64,000 nucleotides of DNA from Mycobacterium angelicum (GCF_002086155.1 NZ_MVHE01000006.1:157882-221881); one strand, 5' to 3'; shown: positions 31,448 to 41,245, numbered from the stretch's first letter. Numbers and translations: made by a program. The notes: generated from the letters alone by a model not told the origin.

Positions 31448-31515
31448 TTTCGCCGCGCCGAGCCTGCGGTGACGGCGCGATTTCGCGAAATACCCCGCGC
31501 CGAGCGCAGTCTCGG

Positions 31516-32682
31516 CTAGCTGATTGCCGCCGCCTTGGAAAGCGGCGACGGGAAGCGCGGGCTGATCCGCACGCGGTCCAGCCACAACGTCAGTTGGTCG
31601 GCCTTGCGCTGCAAGGCGCGCCGGCCGTCCCGTCCGGGGTCGTCCAAGAGCTGCAACTGGACTCGGGCATCGGAGTCCTGATACCAGCCGCCCACCACGC
31701 GTCCCGTCCACCACGCGGTGGGTCCGGCGTTGCCGTTGCTGTCGAAAACCTGGCCGCGGTGCTGGCCGAGATACCAGTCCCGCTCGTACCAGCCCATGGT
31801 GGTCGGATCCAGCCCGGGCAGCAGCGCGCACCACGGCGCCACCTCCGGTTCCGGTTCGAGATCGTCGGCCAGCGCGTAACCGGGGCTGCCATCCACGTCG
31901 ACTTCCACCGCCCCTATGTCGGCCAACGCTTTCCGGACCGCGGTCAGGGTGCTGCCGAACCACCATTTGATATCGGCGACGGTCGCGGGACCGCACGCGC
32001 GTAGCCACCGGCGGGTGAGTTCGGCGTGCGGGTTCTCGACGGGCCGCACGCCGGACCCGCTGAGCCAGTCAGCGGTGGTGATCCATCGCGGCCGCGACGT
32101 GGTCCAAATTCCGTCGTTTGGTCCACGCACGATATGGCCGCGGGCCGACAGCACCGTGAGCACCCGCGGTGCAATCGAAACCGCACCGCCATAACGCTTT
32201 CCCGGTGCCGGGTCGTAGGTGCCGGCCAGTTCGGGCAGCGCGGTCCGCAGCTCGGTGCTGCTGGCGGCCCCGTGCTCACGCAGATAGCGCAGTACCGCGG
32301 CGCTGCCCGCCTCGAGCCAGCGTTCACCGTCGGTGGTTACACCTGCCGTCTGCACGTCGCCGATCAGACGCCGGTGTTCGTTGCCGGCGACGCGGTCGCT
32401 GACCGCAGGCTGAATCAGCGCCAGGTCCTCGGAGCTGACCACCCATAGCGTACGGCGCATGGCGAGATGCTTTACCACAGAACGGTTTTCATACAACTCG
32501 CGATCGAGGTTCGCGGTTACGAAGCCGGGTGTGCGTGCCCACAGCGACAGATAGGGTGTGGCCGGATCGGTGGCATGCAGTCCGAGCATTCCGGCGACGA
32601 CTTGAGTCACCGGCTGGGATTGGGAGAGAAAGTGCCTGCGCGCCAGTCTGTTCCGCCGCTCGGCGATGCTGAATTTTCGCAT
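31516..32682 (-). CDS. Winged-helix protein of the AlkZ/YcaQ-like family
   Basis: Protein of 388 residues that looks like the HTH_42 family, which includes the DNA glycosylases AlkZ and YcaQ that unhook interstrand crosslinks. Family-like features are the N-terminal LARRHFL, LHATDPATPYLSLWAR, the central ARGHIVRG, and the C-terminal GGWYQ and LWLDRVR. The position of the catalytic QxQ or QxD pair of studied members seems to be taken by His-Ala-Thr here, so glycosylase activity is uncertain. It ends convergently with uvrA, 68 bases apart. The start ATG at 32682 (MRKFSIAERR) was preferred over 32715. Confidence 0.7.
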   Translation of the reverse strand: MRKFSIAERRNRLARRHFLSQSQPVTQVVAGMLGLHATDPATPYLSLWARTPGFVTANLDRELYENRSVVKHLAMRRTLWVVSSEDLALIQPAVSDRVAGNEHRRLIGDVQTAGVTTDGERWLEAGSAAVLRYLREHGAASSTELRTALPELAGTYDPAPGKRYGGAVSIAPRVLTVLSARGHIVRGPNDGIWTTSRPRWITTADWLSGSGVRPVENPHAELTRRWLRACGPATVADIKWWFGSTLTAVRKALADIGAVEVDVDGSPGYALADDLEPEPEVAPWCALLPGLDPTTMGWYERDWYLGQHRGQVFDSNGNAGPTAWWTGRVVGGWYQDSDARVQLQLLDDPGRDGRRALQRKADQLTLWLDRVRISPRFPSPLSKAAAIS

Positions 32683-32686
32683 GCCG

Positions 32687-34396
32687 CTACTTCGGTACCT
32701 TGGCCGCCATCGCATTGGCTATCAGCCGGGCCTGGTTGATTGTCCCGGGCGCGCAGACATTGACGTCGAGAACGATATTGGATACCGCGCTCAGGACGTG
32801 CTGGCAAACCACCGGGCTGTCGGCCAGGGTGCGTTCCAGCGCGATGTTGGGCGGATTGCCGCTGACACCGCCGAATGTCCAGTGGGAGGTGTTGCCGTTG
32901 TTGACTTGGGTCACGGCTTTCCCGGCGCAATATCGCCACGCGTCGGCTTGAGTTGCCACAAATCCGGCCGCCTGCTCGGCGGAGGCGAAAATCACCGCGC
33001 CCTGGACCACGACGTAGCCGGGGTTGCTGTTGGGCTTCTTCATCAGCTGCGCGAGCATCGCCGTGTAGCCGCTGCTCTTGTACGTCCCGGTTTGGTAGCC
33101 GATGAGGGCGCCAAGGCAGCGATCGTCCGACAACGTATTCTCCGGTCCGGGATCTGTCATCTCCGTTGCGTTGTGGTCGACGACGATGCCCGTGGTGGCG
33201 ACGATGGCATTGATTTGTTCGGGGCCCAGCAGAAGCGAATCAAGTTGTCCCGGAACAATGTTCGGGATAGCACTGGGAGTGCGGGCCGAAGTGGTGTGGG
33301 CCGCGCTGGTGGTCGTGGTCTGGGCGATCGGCTTGTCGCCGCCGGTATTGCCGACTGCCAGCCAGATACCGGTTCCGGCGACCACGAAGACGACGACCAG
33401 GATCGCCGCCAGCACCAGCCACCAGCTGCGTTTCGGGGTTGAAGTCCACTGTGGCGCTGCCGCCGGGGGAGGCCAGGGATGCTGGGGGAGCGGGCCACTG
33501 GGTGCGGGGACGTACTGCTGGGTGTGCGCGAGCATGGTCACGGCTCGTTCCCGGTCCGGAACGCTGAGCGCCTGCTGAGCCGCGCGCGCCAGCTCTCCGG
33601 CGGTGAGGTAGCGCTGAGCGGGATTCTTGGCCATGCCGCGCGCGATGACGTCGTCGAAAGCACCTGGGACGCCTTGCCCTTGAAAACTGGGGCGTGGGAT
33701 GGGTTGCATGAGATGTGCGCCCATCAGCGTGCTGAGGTTCTGGGTCTGGTAAGGCGGTGTGCCGGTGAGGCATTCGTAGAGCACGCAGGCCAGAGCGTAA
33801 ATGTCGGAACGGTAGGTGATGTCGTCGTCGCCGAATCGTTCCGGCGCCATGTAGCTCCAACTACCCACTGCGCTACCGGTTTTGGTGAGGTGCTGGTCGG
33901 TGGCCGCCGCGGCGATGCCGAAGTCGACCAGGTAAGCGAAGTCGTCGCCGGTGATCAGAATGTTCTCCGGCTTGATGTCGCGGTGCACGACGCCCGAGCG
34001 GTGGGCGGCATCGAGCGCCGCGGCGACCTGGCTGACGATGGCAACCGCGCGCGGCGGGGATAACGCTTCGCCGCGCGACAACAGTGCCCCGAGGTCGGCG
34101 CCTTCGATGAAGCGCATGTCGATGAACAGCTGCCCGTCGATCTCCCCGAAGTCGTGAATGGGCACGATATGGGGCTCCTGCAGGCGACCGGCGGTGTGTG
34201 CCTCACGTTGCATCCGCCGGCGAAATGCGCCGTCCGAGTTGAACTCCGGAGCCATGAGTTTGAGCGCGACGGTGCGGTCTTTGACCGTGTCGTGTGCCTC
34301 GTAGACTTCGCCCATGCCGCCGCGGCCCAGTAGTCGTCGCAGGCGGTAGGGCCCGAATTGGGTGCCGGCCCGCGAAGTCGGCACGGTATCACTCAT
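32687..34396 (-). CDS. PknH-type serine/threonine protein kinase
   Basis: Receptor-type kinase of 569 residues. The cytoplasmic kinase domain (about 12-275) has GRGGMGEVYEAHD, the ATP-anchoring Lys in VALKLM, HRDIKPEN, DFGIAAA, and YMAPE after a Thr-containing activation loop. A Pro/Gln-rich juxtamembrane linker leads to one transmembrane helix near residue 345. The extracellular domain has four spaced Cys (DRCLG, RYCAG, VVCQH, NVCAPG), matching the two-disulfide PknH sensor fold. It is shorter than M. tuberculosis PknH (626 residues) and at another locus, so it is probably a paralogue. The ATG at 34396 overlaps the small upstream gene by 8 bases. Confidence 0.88.
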   Translation of the reverse strand: MSDTVPTSRAGTQFGPYRLRRLLGRGGMGEVYEAHDTVKDRTVALKLMAPEFNSDGAFRRRMQREAHTAGRLQEPHIVPIHDFGEIDGQLFIDMRFIEGADLGALLSRGEALSPPRAVAIVSQVAAALDAAHRSGVVHRDIKPENILITGDDFAYLVDFGIAAAATDQHLTKTGSAVGSWSYMAPERFGDDDITYRSDIYALACVLYECLTGTPPYQTQNLSTLMGAHLMQPIPRPSFQGQGVPGAFDDVIARGMAKNPAQRYLTAGELARAAQQALSVPDRERAVTMLAHTQQYVPAPSGPLPQHPWPPPAAAPQWTSTPKRSWWLVLAAILVVVFVVAGTGIWLAVGNTGGDKPIAQTTTTSAAHTTSARTPSAIPNIVPGQLDSLLLGPEQINAIVATTGIVVDHNATEMTDPGPENTLSDDRCLGALIGYQTGTYKSSGYTAMLAQLMKKPNSNPGYVVVQGAVIFASAEQAAGFVATQADAWRYCAGKAVTQVNNGNTSHWTFGGVSGNPPNIALERTLADSPVVCQHVLSAVSNIVLDVNVCAPGTINQARLIANAMAAKVPK

Positions 34397-34619
34397 CGGT
34401 GCGCATCGACTCCCGGATCTGCGCCAGGCGTTCGGCCGCCGCGCGCTGACGCTTCTCGTACTGCTCTTCGACGGTCTGCGCTTCGGCCGTCTCGGCATCG
34501 AGCTCGGCCGCGCCCTGTGCGGTGGCGAACCGGTTCTCGATCTTGTCCTGCACGGATTCGAACGTCGGTACGCCGGTGCTGTCGTAGCCGGGGTCGGGAG
34601 CGGTTGGTTCGTCGGGCAT
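34389..34619 (-). CDS. Small acidic conserved hypothetical protein
   Basis: A 76-residue hydrophilic protein rich in Glu, Ala and Gln, with a predicted helical, coiled-coil-prone middle and end (EEQYEKRQRAAAERLAQIRES). The stop overlaps the kinase ATG by 8 bases, so the two are probably translated together. It may correspond to Rv1638A, a short gene near uvrA in M. tuberculosis, but I cannot confirm that. The function is unknown. Confidence 0.7.
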   Translation of the reverse strand: MPDEPTAPDPGYDSTGVPTFESVQDKIENRFATAQGAAELDAETAEAQTVEEQYEKRQRAAAERLAQIRESMRTDE

Positions 34620-34628
34620 GCCGCCACG

Positions 34629-35069
34629 TTACTGCGGCGGTGCGACCGCCTGTTGTTGCCCGCGATCGTAATAGCGCACCATCTGCTGCCAGTAGACCAT
34701 CGTCAGAGCCATCTGCGCGGCGGTCGCCACCGCCGCGGGCCGCAGTCGCCGACGGCGTGCGGCGATCACCGCGACCACCGAAATCACTGAGGTCGAACCG
34801 CTGACCAGCATGGCGGCGTCGCGGGGCCGACGGGAGATCCACAGTTCTTCGCCCAGCATCGCCCGCGTCGCCCAGGCGCGTTCATGGCGCGGTTTACCGA
34901 AGACGAAGGGATTGACCGCCAGCCACCCGGCGAGTAGCAGGGCGTGGCTGCGTCGCCGCGTCCAAATCGGGACCAGCGTCAGCGGGGTACTCGCCCAGCG
35001 TGTCCAGGCGCTCCACGGATTGCAGTGCCGGGCAAAAATCGCCCGGCGCACGCGTGCGACCGATGTCAT
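34629..35069 (-). CDS. Small membrane protein, unknown function
   Basis: A 146-residue basic protein with two or three hydrophobic segments (LLLAGWLAVNPFVF near residue 45, AAMLVSGSTSVISVVAVIAA near 90, a weaker one near 120) and short Arg-rich loops. It resembles small actinobacterial membrane proteins that carry an NPFVF...W segment (possibly DUF6653). It sits 6 bases after the esterase-like gene and 9 bases before the acidic small protein in one minus-strand run. Confidence 0.65.
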   Translation of the reverse strand: MTSVARVRRAIFARHCNPWSAWTRWASTPLTLVPIWTRRRSHALLLAGWLAVNPFVFGKPRHERAWATRAMLGEELWISRRPRDAAMLVSGSTSVISVVAVIAARRRRLRPAAVATAAQMALTMVYWQQMVRYYDRGQQQAVAPPQ

Positions 35070-35075
35070 CGGCGG

Positions 35076-36518
35076 CTACCGCCCGGCCGTGACGAATTGC
35101 CCGGCTGATGCGGCCGTGCCCGGCAGCGGAATCCGGGGCACCTCCGGCGTGTGCAGCTGGCCGGCCAGCCAAGGCAGAGCCGAGGCGAAAACCTGGTCGG
35201 CAAAGGGCCAGTCGTGCTTGCCGGGATGAGAGATGACCGCGCAGTCGATTCCGTTGGTCCGGCCGAGTGCACACAGTGCGTTGGCCGCCGCGGTCTGGTT
35301 GCTGGGATTGGCGGCGGCATCGCGCCCGGCCTGTCGCATGGTGGGGGTGTCGGCGATCGCGTTGTCGGGGCGCACCGACGCCTGCGCAGAAATCGCGAAC
35401 CACCCCGAAATGCCGGTATACGGGCCGTGCTTGGTGATTACCGTCGTCGGGTCGAATGAAGCCCAGGCATCGGCGTTGCCACCGAACAGCCTGGTGATGG
35501 TTTCGGCCTTGTTTCCCGCATTCGGATAAAAGTCCCCGGCGACATCGACGAACGCGCTGAACAGCGTGGGATGCATGACGGTCAGGTCCACCGCGCAGGT
35601 GCCCCCCATTGACCAGCCCACGATGCCCCAGTTGGCCTGCTCGCGACTCACCCCGAACTTCGAGACCATGAACGGCACCACGTCCTTGGTCAAGTGGTCG
35701 GCCGCGTTGCCCCGACTTCCGTTGACGCATTCGCTGTCGTTGTTGAACGCGCCGCCGGAATCGACGAACACCAGAACGGGGGCGTTGCCGTGGTGGGTGG
35801 TCGCAAAGTCGTCGATCGTCTTGATCGCATTGCCGGCTCGCGCCCAATCGGCGGGCGTGTTGAACTGGCCGCCGATCATCATCACCGTCGGCAGTGCCGG
35901 TGGCGGATTACTGGCGAACCAGGCAGGCGGCAGGTACACCAGTTCGCCGCGATGCTTGAAATGCGATGCGTCGGAGGAGATGGCCACCGGGACCACGCTG
36001 CCGTGTGAGGGCAGCGCGCCCTTGCCGGCCATCGCGTCGACAGTGGCCTGGTCGGTCTGGTCGGGCAGGGGACCGGAGGTGATTTGGTTCCAGGCGGCCT
36101 GCACGGTCGGGAAGTAACCCACCCACAGGTTCAGCGTCAAACCGGCGCTGAGCAAACACAGCGGCACCGCCAGCAGGGATGCGCCGCGGCGCCATCGCTG
36201 TGCGCTGCGCCAGCCCAGGACCAGCACGGCGGCGGCCACCCCGGTCATGGCGATCCAGATCCACAGCCCACGCGGCGCCGGCTCACTGGCAAGACCGTGC
36301 GCCGTGACATACCAGCGGGTCCCGTAGACCGCCGCGGCGCCGGCGATCGCGGCCACCGGCAGCCACCGGTGCCGCCAGCGACGGGACCGCCATCCGATGG
36401 TTGCCGCCAGCACGATGGCGGTCACCACCTGGACGGTGGTCGGCACCCAGCCGTGCATGAGCGATATGTGGCCACTTGCCAACGACTGCGGTGCGACGAA
36501 CGACGTCGGCGCTGTCAT
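35076..36518 (-). CDS. Membrane-anchored esterase-like protein (Rv1639c-like)
   Basis: Protein of 480 residues (Rv1639c about 489). The first 140 residues hold about four transmembrane helices. The rest is an extracytoplasmic alpha/beta hydrolase of the antigen 85/esterase D type, with oxyanion-region MMIGGQFN, nucleophile elbow GWSMGG near residue 320 and a late His in SHPGKHDWPF. The antigen 85 group moves mycolates; this member's substrate is unknown. ATGs at 36518 and 36527 are both possible. It is the gene downstream of lysX, as in M. tuberculosis. Confidence 0.85.
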   Translation of the reverse strand: MTAPTSFVAPQSLASGHISLMHGWVPTTVQVVTAIVLAATIGWRSRRWRHRWLPVAAIAGAAAVYGTRWYVTAHGLASEPAPRGLWIWIAMTGVAAAVLVLGWRSAQRWRRGASLLAVPLCLLSAGLTLNLWVGYFPTVQAAWNQITSGPLPDQTDQATVDAMAGKGALPSHGSVVPVAISSDASHFKHRGELVYLPPAWFASNPPPALPTVMMIGGQFNTPADWARAGNAIKTIDDFATTHHGNAPVLVFVDSGGAFNNDSECVNGSRGNAADHLTKDVVPFMVSKFGVSREQANWGIVGWSMGGTCAVDLTVMHPTLFSAFVDVAGDFYPNAGNKAETITRLFGGNADAWASFDPTTVITKHGPYTGISGWFAISAQASVRPDNAIADTPTMRQAGRDAAANPSNQTAAANALCALGRTNGIDCAVISHPGKHDWPFADQVFASALPWLAGQLHTPEVPRIPLPGTAASAGQFVTAGR

Positions 36519-36619
36519 ACGTTTCATTCTGGTCGATGGTGCTCCGCGCGTGACCTTGTTTCCGCAATGTTTCCTGTGAGTTAACTGGGGGCCCGGCGCG
36601 CCTGGCGGGCGCGCCGCCG

Positions 36620-39600
36620 TTAGTGGGGTTTGGCGAGCGGGAAAGGCAGCGTCTCGCGGATGCTGCGGCCGGTCACCAGCATCACCACCCGGTCCACGCC
36701 CATGCCCAGGCCGCCGGTGGGTGGCATCGCATATTCCATGGCTTGCAGGAAGTCTTCGTCGAGCTGCATCGCCTCGGGATCTCCGCCCGCGGCCAGCAGC
36801 GACTGTTCCTGCAGCCGGCGCCGTTGCTCGACGGGGTCGGTGAGTTCGCTGTAGGCGGTCCCCAACTCGACACCCCAGGCCACCAGGTCCCACCGTTCGG
36901 CGACCCCGCGCTTGCTGCGATGCGGACGGGTCAGCGGCGACACCGAGGTGGGGAAGTCGATGTAGAACGTCGGGTGTTCGGTGCGGTCTTCCACCAGGTG
37001 TTCGTACAGCTCGAGCACCACCGCGCCGGCATCCCAGTGCGCCCGATAGGGGATGTGGGCGGCATCCGACAGTTTGCGCAGGGTGGGCAGGTCGGTGTCG
37101 GCGTCGATGTGCTCACCGAGGGCGTCGGACACCGCGTCGTGCACGGTCTTCACCGGCCACACACCGGAGATGTCCACCGGCTCGAGGCGGTCCTCGCCGG
37201 TGAGCCGCATGGCCGTGGTGGCGCCGTTGGCCGCCAGGGCGGCGTTCTGGATCAGCTCGCGACAGCCGTCAATCCACACCAGGTAATCGGCGTGCGCTTG
37301 ATAGGCCTCCAGCAGGGTGAACTCGGGATTGTGGCTGAAGTCCACACCCTCGTTGCGGAAAGCGCGGCCGAGCTCGAATACGCGTTCCACGCCGCCCACG
37401 CACAGCCGCTTGAGGTACAGCTCCGGAGCGATGCGCAGGAACAAATCCATCGAGTACGCGTTGATGTGTGTCACGAACGGGCGGGCCGCGGCACCGCCGT
37501 GCACCTGCTGCAGGATCGGCGTCTCGACCTCGGTGAACCCCTTGGCGAACAGTGTCTCCCGGATCGAGCGCAACACGTTGCTGCGTGCCGTCACCAGGGC
37601 CCGGGATTCATTGTTGATGGCCAGATCCACGTAGCGGGTGCGGACCCGCGCCTCGGCGTCGGTGAGCCCCTTCCATTTGTTGGGCAGCGGACGCAGGCAT
37701 TTACCGATCAGGCGCCAGCGGGTCACGATCAGCGATTGGGTGCCGTTCTTGCTCCACCCCATCTGCCCCGTCATCTCCACCAGGTCACCGAGATCGATCG
37801 CCGCATTGAAATCCGCGGCCCGGCCCTGCTCCAGGCGTGAATTGTCCAGCAGCACTTGGATTTCCCCGGACCAATCGCGCAGTTGGGCGAACAGGACGCC
37901 GCCGAAATTGCGGATCCGCAATATCCGGCCGGACACCGAAACATCGGTGTGATCGTCGGCTTCCAGCGCCTGCGCCACCGAGTGGCTGGGCTGATGCCCC
38001 ACCGGATAGGCGTCAATACCGTTGCCCTGCAACGTCTTCAGCTTGCTCAGGCGCACCCGCACCTGCTCGGGAAGGCGACGGCCGGCGTCGTCGGTGCCCG
38101 CGATCTCGGGCTGTTGCAACCCACTCACGTCCGGGGCCGTGCCGTCGGGATGCAACAGGCCGGTCGCCACCAGCGGAGCCGGCACGGCGGAGTGATGACC
38201 GGTGTGCACCTTGTCGCGACGGCTGAACGGCAACACCAGGAAACCCTCGGCGATCACCGACGCGACGCCGACCTTGGGAATCAACCGGGCATCTTCGTAG
38301 CAGGAGTAGCGCGGCACCCATTCGGGTTGGTACTTCATGTTCGAGCGGTACAGCGTCTCGATCTGCCACCAACGTGAGAAGAAGACCAACAGCCCGCGCC
38401 ACAGCCGTGCGATCGGACCGGCGCCCAGCTGGGCGCCCTGCTCGAACGCGGAGCGGAACACCGCGAAGTTAAGCGAAATCCGGGTAATGCCAAGGCTTTC
38501 CGCGTGCAAGGCCAGCTCGCTGACCATCAGCTCGATGGTGCCGTTGGGGGATTGCGGGGAACGGCGCATCACATCCAGCGAAACACCGGTGCTTCCCCAT
38601 GGCACCAATGACAGCAGTGCCACCGTCCGCTGCTCGGGGTCCAGCGCTTCCACCAGCAGGCAGTCGGAGTCCGCCGGATCACCGAGCCGGCCCAGGGCCA
38701 TCGAGAAACCACGTTCGGATTCGGTGTCACGCCAGGCATCCGCGCGCTCAATGGTTTGGGTCATCTCGTCGCCGGGAACGTCACGGTGCCGCCGGATCCG
38801 GACCGTCAGGCCGGCCCTTCGCGCCCGCGTCACAGCCTGTCGTACGCCGCGCATTTCGGGCCCGGTCAACTTGAAGTCGGCAGGGCGCAGGATGGCTTCG
38901 TCGCCCAGCACCAGCGCGTTGAGCCCCGCTTCGCGATATACCTGGGCTCCTTGCGAACTGGCGCCCATCACCCCGGGGGACCAGCCGTAGGTCTGGCACA
39001 GGTGTAGCCAGGCGTTCACGGCCTGCGGCCAGGCCCGCGGGTCGCCCACCGGGTCGCCACTGGCCAGACAGACCCCGATCTCCACGCGATAGGTGATGCA
39101 GGCCCGGCCGCTGGGTGCGAAGACCACCGACTTGTCGCGCCGGGTGGCGAAATAGGCGAGTGAGTCGTTCTGCCCGTACAGCTCGACCAGCCCGCGGATG
39201 GCCGACTCGTCCTCACCGGTCAGCGCGTTATCGGCGCGCTGGGATTGGAACAACACGATCGCCGCGGCGATCAGCGCGAAGGCACCCAACAGGCCGAAGA
39301 TCGCGTTGAGAAAGACGTGCGGTCTGCCGGTGAACAGCGCGGAATCGACGAGGCCGAACCCGATCACCCGGTTGGCGACATAGGGCAACCGGTCATGCGC
39401 CGCAAGCGATCCCGGGAACATTTCCACCAGGCCCCACGAAATCAGGATCCCGATAGCGCCGCCGGTCACCAGCACGCCGGCCGCCTTGAACAGCGCTCCG
39501 CGGCGAACTTTGGCCCAGAACTGCCGATAGCTCAGTACCAGCAGGACGCTGGCCACGATATGGAACGCAAAGCCGAGATTCTCGCCGAAGTTCTCGGCGG

Positions 39601-40126
39601 CGGTGTTATCGCCCGCTGCGATATCGGCGACGTTCAGTACTGCGGCGAGCACCATGTTGCCCAGCAGCAGCAGCCAGGCGATCCGTTTACGGGCGGTGAG
39701 CGCGGCGGCCAGCAATGCCAGCACAAAGGACCACGCGAAGCTGGTGTCGGGGAAGTTGAACAGGTAGCTGTTGATGAATTCCCGTGGAGCGTGGATGAGC
39801 CACCGCACCAGCGGCGACACACTTGCCAGCAGCGACAGGGAAGCGATGACCCCGACGATCCAGCCCGCCGTCGCAGGTACCCAGTGAAACCGGGAAATCT
39901 GCCTGCCCTCCCCCAAGCGAGGCCTGATAAGTGTCACAGACCGCGAGGATATTCCCTTAAACCCGGAAATTCTTGGCGATGTCGTGGCTAGGTTGCACAG
40001 TTCGGGTGTGGCGGTGTGCCCAGTTCGGCCAGTTCGTTGCCAAGATGGCGCGTCCTGCCTGTTAGACTCACTGCTGCGACCATCCCGGCGAAGGCCAGGG
40101 ACAGTTAAGTGGAGTCCCACTCCCAC
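36620..40126 (-). CDS. lysX: Bifunctional lysyltransferase / lysyl-tRNA synthetase
   Basis: LysX makes lysyl-phosphatidylglycerol: the C-terminal class II lysyl-tRNA synthetase charges tRNA-Lys and the N-terminal MprF-like membrane part moves lysine to phosphatidylglycerol. This gives resistance to cationic peptides. The product is 1,168 residues (M. tuberculosis 1,172). It has about seven transmembrane helices up to residue 310, the flippase-associated soluble region, an OB-fold near 730 and the synthetase core ([25 protein letters not shown] near the end). GTG starts at 40126 and 40120 both give [18 protein letters not shown] N termini. The first 60 bases overlap the probable infC promoter. 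Confidence 0.97.
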   Translation of the reverse strand: MGVGLHLTVPGLRRDGRSSESNRQDAPSWQRTGRTGHTATPELCNLATTSPRISGFKGISSRSVTLIRPRLGEGRQISRFHWVPATAGWIVGVIASLSLLASVSPLVRWLIHAPREFINSYLFNFPDTSFAWSFVLALLAAALTARKRIAWLLLLGNMVLAAVLNVADIAAGDNTAAENFGENLGFAFHIVASVLLVLSYRQFWAKVRRGALFKAAGVLVTGGAIGILISWGLVEMFPGSLAAHDRLPYVANRVIGFGLVDSALFTGRPHVFLNAIFGLLGAFALIAAAIVLFQSQRADNALTGEDESAIRGLVELYGQNDSLAYFATRRDKSVVFAPSGRACITYRVEIGVCLASGDPVGDPRAWPQAVNAWLHLCQTYGWSPGVMGASSQGAQVYREAGLNALVLGDEAILRPADFKLTGPEMRGVRQAVTRARRAGLTVRIRRHRDVPGDEMTQTIERADAWRDTESERGFSMALGRLGDPADSDCLLVEALDPEQRTVALLSLVPWGSTGVSLDVMRRSPQSPNGTIELMVSELALHAESLGITRISLNFAVFRSAFEQGAQLGAGPIARLWRGLLVFFSRWWQIETLYRSNMKYQPEWVPRYSCYEDARLIPKVGVASVIAEGFLVLPFSRRDKVHTGHHSAVPAPLVATGLLHPDGTAPDVSGLQQPEIAGTDDAGRRLPEQVRVRLSKLKTLQGNGIDAYPVGHQPSHSVAQALEADDHTDVSVSGRILRIRNFGGVLFAQLRDWSGEIQVLLDNSRLEQGRAADFNAAIDLGDLVEMTGQMGWSKNGTQSLIVTRWRLIGKCLRPLPNKWKGLTDAEARVRTRYVDLAINNESRALVTARSNVLRSIRETLFAKGFTEVETPILQQVHGGAAARPFVTHINAYSMDLFLRIAPELYLKRLCVGGVERVFELGRAFRNEGVDFSHNPEFTLLEAYQAHADYLVWIDGCRELIQNAALAANGATTAMRLTGEDRLEPVDISGVWPVKTVHDAVSDALGEHIDADTDLPTLRKLSDAAHIPYRAHWDAGAVVLELYEHLVEDRTEHPTFYIDFPTSVSPLTRPHRSKRGVAERWDLVAWGVELGTAYSELTDPVEQRRRLQEQSLLAAGGDPEAMQLDEDFLQAMEYAMPPTGGLGMGVDRVVMLVTGRSIRETLPFPLAKPH
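40060..40068 (+). promoter_or_regulatory. Possible extended -10 for the infC operon
   Basis: TGTTAGACT has the TGn-TAnnnT form of an extended -10. A weak TTGCCA lies 20 bases upstream at 40037-40042. If used, transcription would begin near 40075, giving a leader of about 290 bases before infC. It lies inside the 5' coding end of divergent lysX. Confidence 0.3.
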
Positions 40127-40141
40127 CGCTTGCCGAGAAGG

Positions 40142-40198
40142 TTTTCAAAGCTCTTTGAGGCAAAACGGTCCGGTCACAGGCATCTTAAGAATGCCTGT
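40142..40198 (+). promoter_or_regulatory. Two hairpins in the infC leader
   Basis: The first (about 40142-40166) pairs GTTTTCAAAG with CTTTGAGGCAAAAC. The second (40176-40198) has perfect 8-base arms ACAGGCAT and ATGCCTGT around a 7-base loop. They lie upstream of the terminator hairpin and may shape an attenuation switch. Confidence 0.5.
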
Positions 40199-40254
40199 TC
40201 TGCGCGTGCCGCAGGCGGCTTGAGTAAATCCAGGCCGCGATCGGTCGGCATTGG

Positions 40255-40277
40255 GCCCTGCTATGCAGGGCTTTTTT
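40255..40277 (+). terminator. Intrinsic terminator / attenuator in the infC leader
   Basis: A perfect 7-bp stem GCCCTGC / GCAGGGC (40255-40271) with a 3-base loop is followed at once by six T residues. It lies about 88 bases upstream of infC and points into the operon, so it would end transcription before infC-rpmI-rplT unless overcome. Such clear terminators are uncommon in mycobacteria. It could also end a transcript started upstream. Confidence 0.75.
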
Positions 40278-40364
40278 GCTGATGGCTGGTGTGTTTCCCG
40301 TGCTGATTCCGGCTGGTTTCGGGTTTTGAGCCGCACTGGAAGAGAAGCCAACGAGGGAGGCCCC

Positions 40365-40970
40365 ATCAGCACTGAGACCCGCGTCAACGAGCGCATTCGC
40401 GTACCTGAAGTCCGACTGATCGGCCCAGGGGGGGAGCAGGTAGGCATAGTGCGTATCGAAGACGCACTCCGCGTTGCCGCGGACGCCGATCTCGACCTTG
40501 TCGAAGTTGCCCCGAACGCCAGGCCACCGGTCTGCAAGATCATGGATTACGGCAAGTACAAGTACGAGGCGGCGCAGAAGGCGCGCGAATCCCGCAGGAA
40601 CCAGCAGCAGACCGTCGTCAAGGAACAGAAGCTGCGGCCCAAGATCGACGACCATGACTACGAGACCAAGAAGGGCCACGTGGTCCGCTTCTTAGAGGCG
40701 GGGTCGAAGGTCAAGGTCACCATCATGTTCCGTGGCCGCGAGCAGTCCCGGCCCGAGTTGGGCTACCGATTGCTGCAGCGCCTGGGCGCCGACGTGGCCG
40801 AGTACGGATTCGTCGAGACGTCGGCCAAGCAGGACGGACGCAACATGACGATGGTGCTGGCACCGCACCGCGGCGCGAAGACTCGTGCCAAAGCGCGCGA
40901 TGAACCTGCGGGCGGGCCCCCACCGCCCAACCCCAACACCGCCGGCGACACCAAGCCGTCGGCGAACTAG
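40365..40970 (+). CDS. infC: Translation initiation factor IF-3, AUC start
   Basis: IF-3 binds the 30S subunit, blocks early 50S joining and checks the start codon. The 201-residue product has the N domain ([26 protein letters not shown]) and the C domain ([30 protein letters not shown]), with an Arg/Pro/Asn-rich tail. Homology begins at [10 protein letters not shown], right after an ATC codon at 40365. The strong ribosome-binding site AGGGAGG lies 4 bases before it and no ATG, GTG or TTG suits. Rare AUU/AUC starts in infC allow IF-3 to repress its own translation in other bacteria. Confidence 0.95.
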   Translation: MSTETRVNERIRVPEVRLIGPGGEQVGIVRIEDALRVAADADLDLVEVAPNARPPVCKIMDYGKYKYEAAQKARESRRNQQQTVVKEQKLRPKIDDHDYETKKGHVVRFLEAGSKVKVTIMFRGREQSRPELGYRLLQRLGADVAEYGFVETSAKQDGRNMTMVLAPHRGAKTRAKARDEPAGGPPPPNPNTAGDTKPSAN

Positions 40971-40985
40971 CAGAACTGAGGAAAC

Positions 40986-41180
40986 ATGCCCAAGGCCAAG
41001 ACCCACAGCGGGGCCTCAAAGCGGTTCCGCCGCACCGGGACCGGCAAGATCGTCCGGCAGAAAGCCAACCGCCGGCATCTGCTCGAGCACAAGCCGACCA
41101 AGCGCACCCGGCGCCTCGATGGCCGTACGACCGTGGCGGCCAACGACACCAAGCGGGTCAACGCGCTGCTCAACGGCTGA
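40986..41180 (+). CDS. rpmI: 50S ribosomal protein L35
   Basis: Basic 64-residue ribosomal protein. It opens [14 protein letters not shown] and contains RRTGTGKI and HLLEHKP, all L35 signatures. It lies 15 bases after infC, with GAGGAAAC before the ATG, in the conserved infC-rpmI-rplT order. Confidence 0.99.
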   Translation: MPKAKTHSGASKRFRRTGTGKIVRQKANRRHLLEHKPTKRTRRLDGRTTVAANDTKRVNALLNG

Positions 41181-41245
41181 CTCGGCGCCCAGCGACACTC
41201 GGCCACCGGCCCTGACCATTTCGTCCGAACGAGAGTAGGAAATCA

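Noticed and set aside
31448..31515. GC-rich inverted and repeated sequence between uvrA and the winged-helix gene, considered as a terminator
   Set aside because: Segments such as GCGCGATTTCGCG can pair, but no T tract follows on either strand. Evidence is too weak to list.
28631..32008. Long minus-strand ORFs (502 and 609 residues) opposite uvrA
   Set aside because: They are antisense shadows caused by high GC third positions. The plus-strand UvrA is full length with all motifs.
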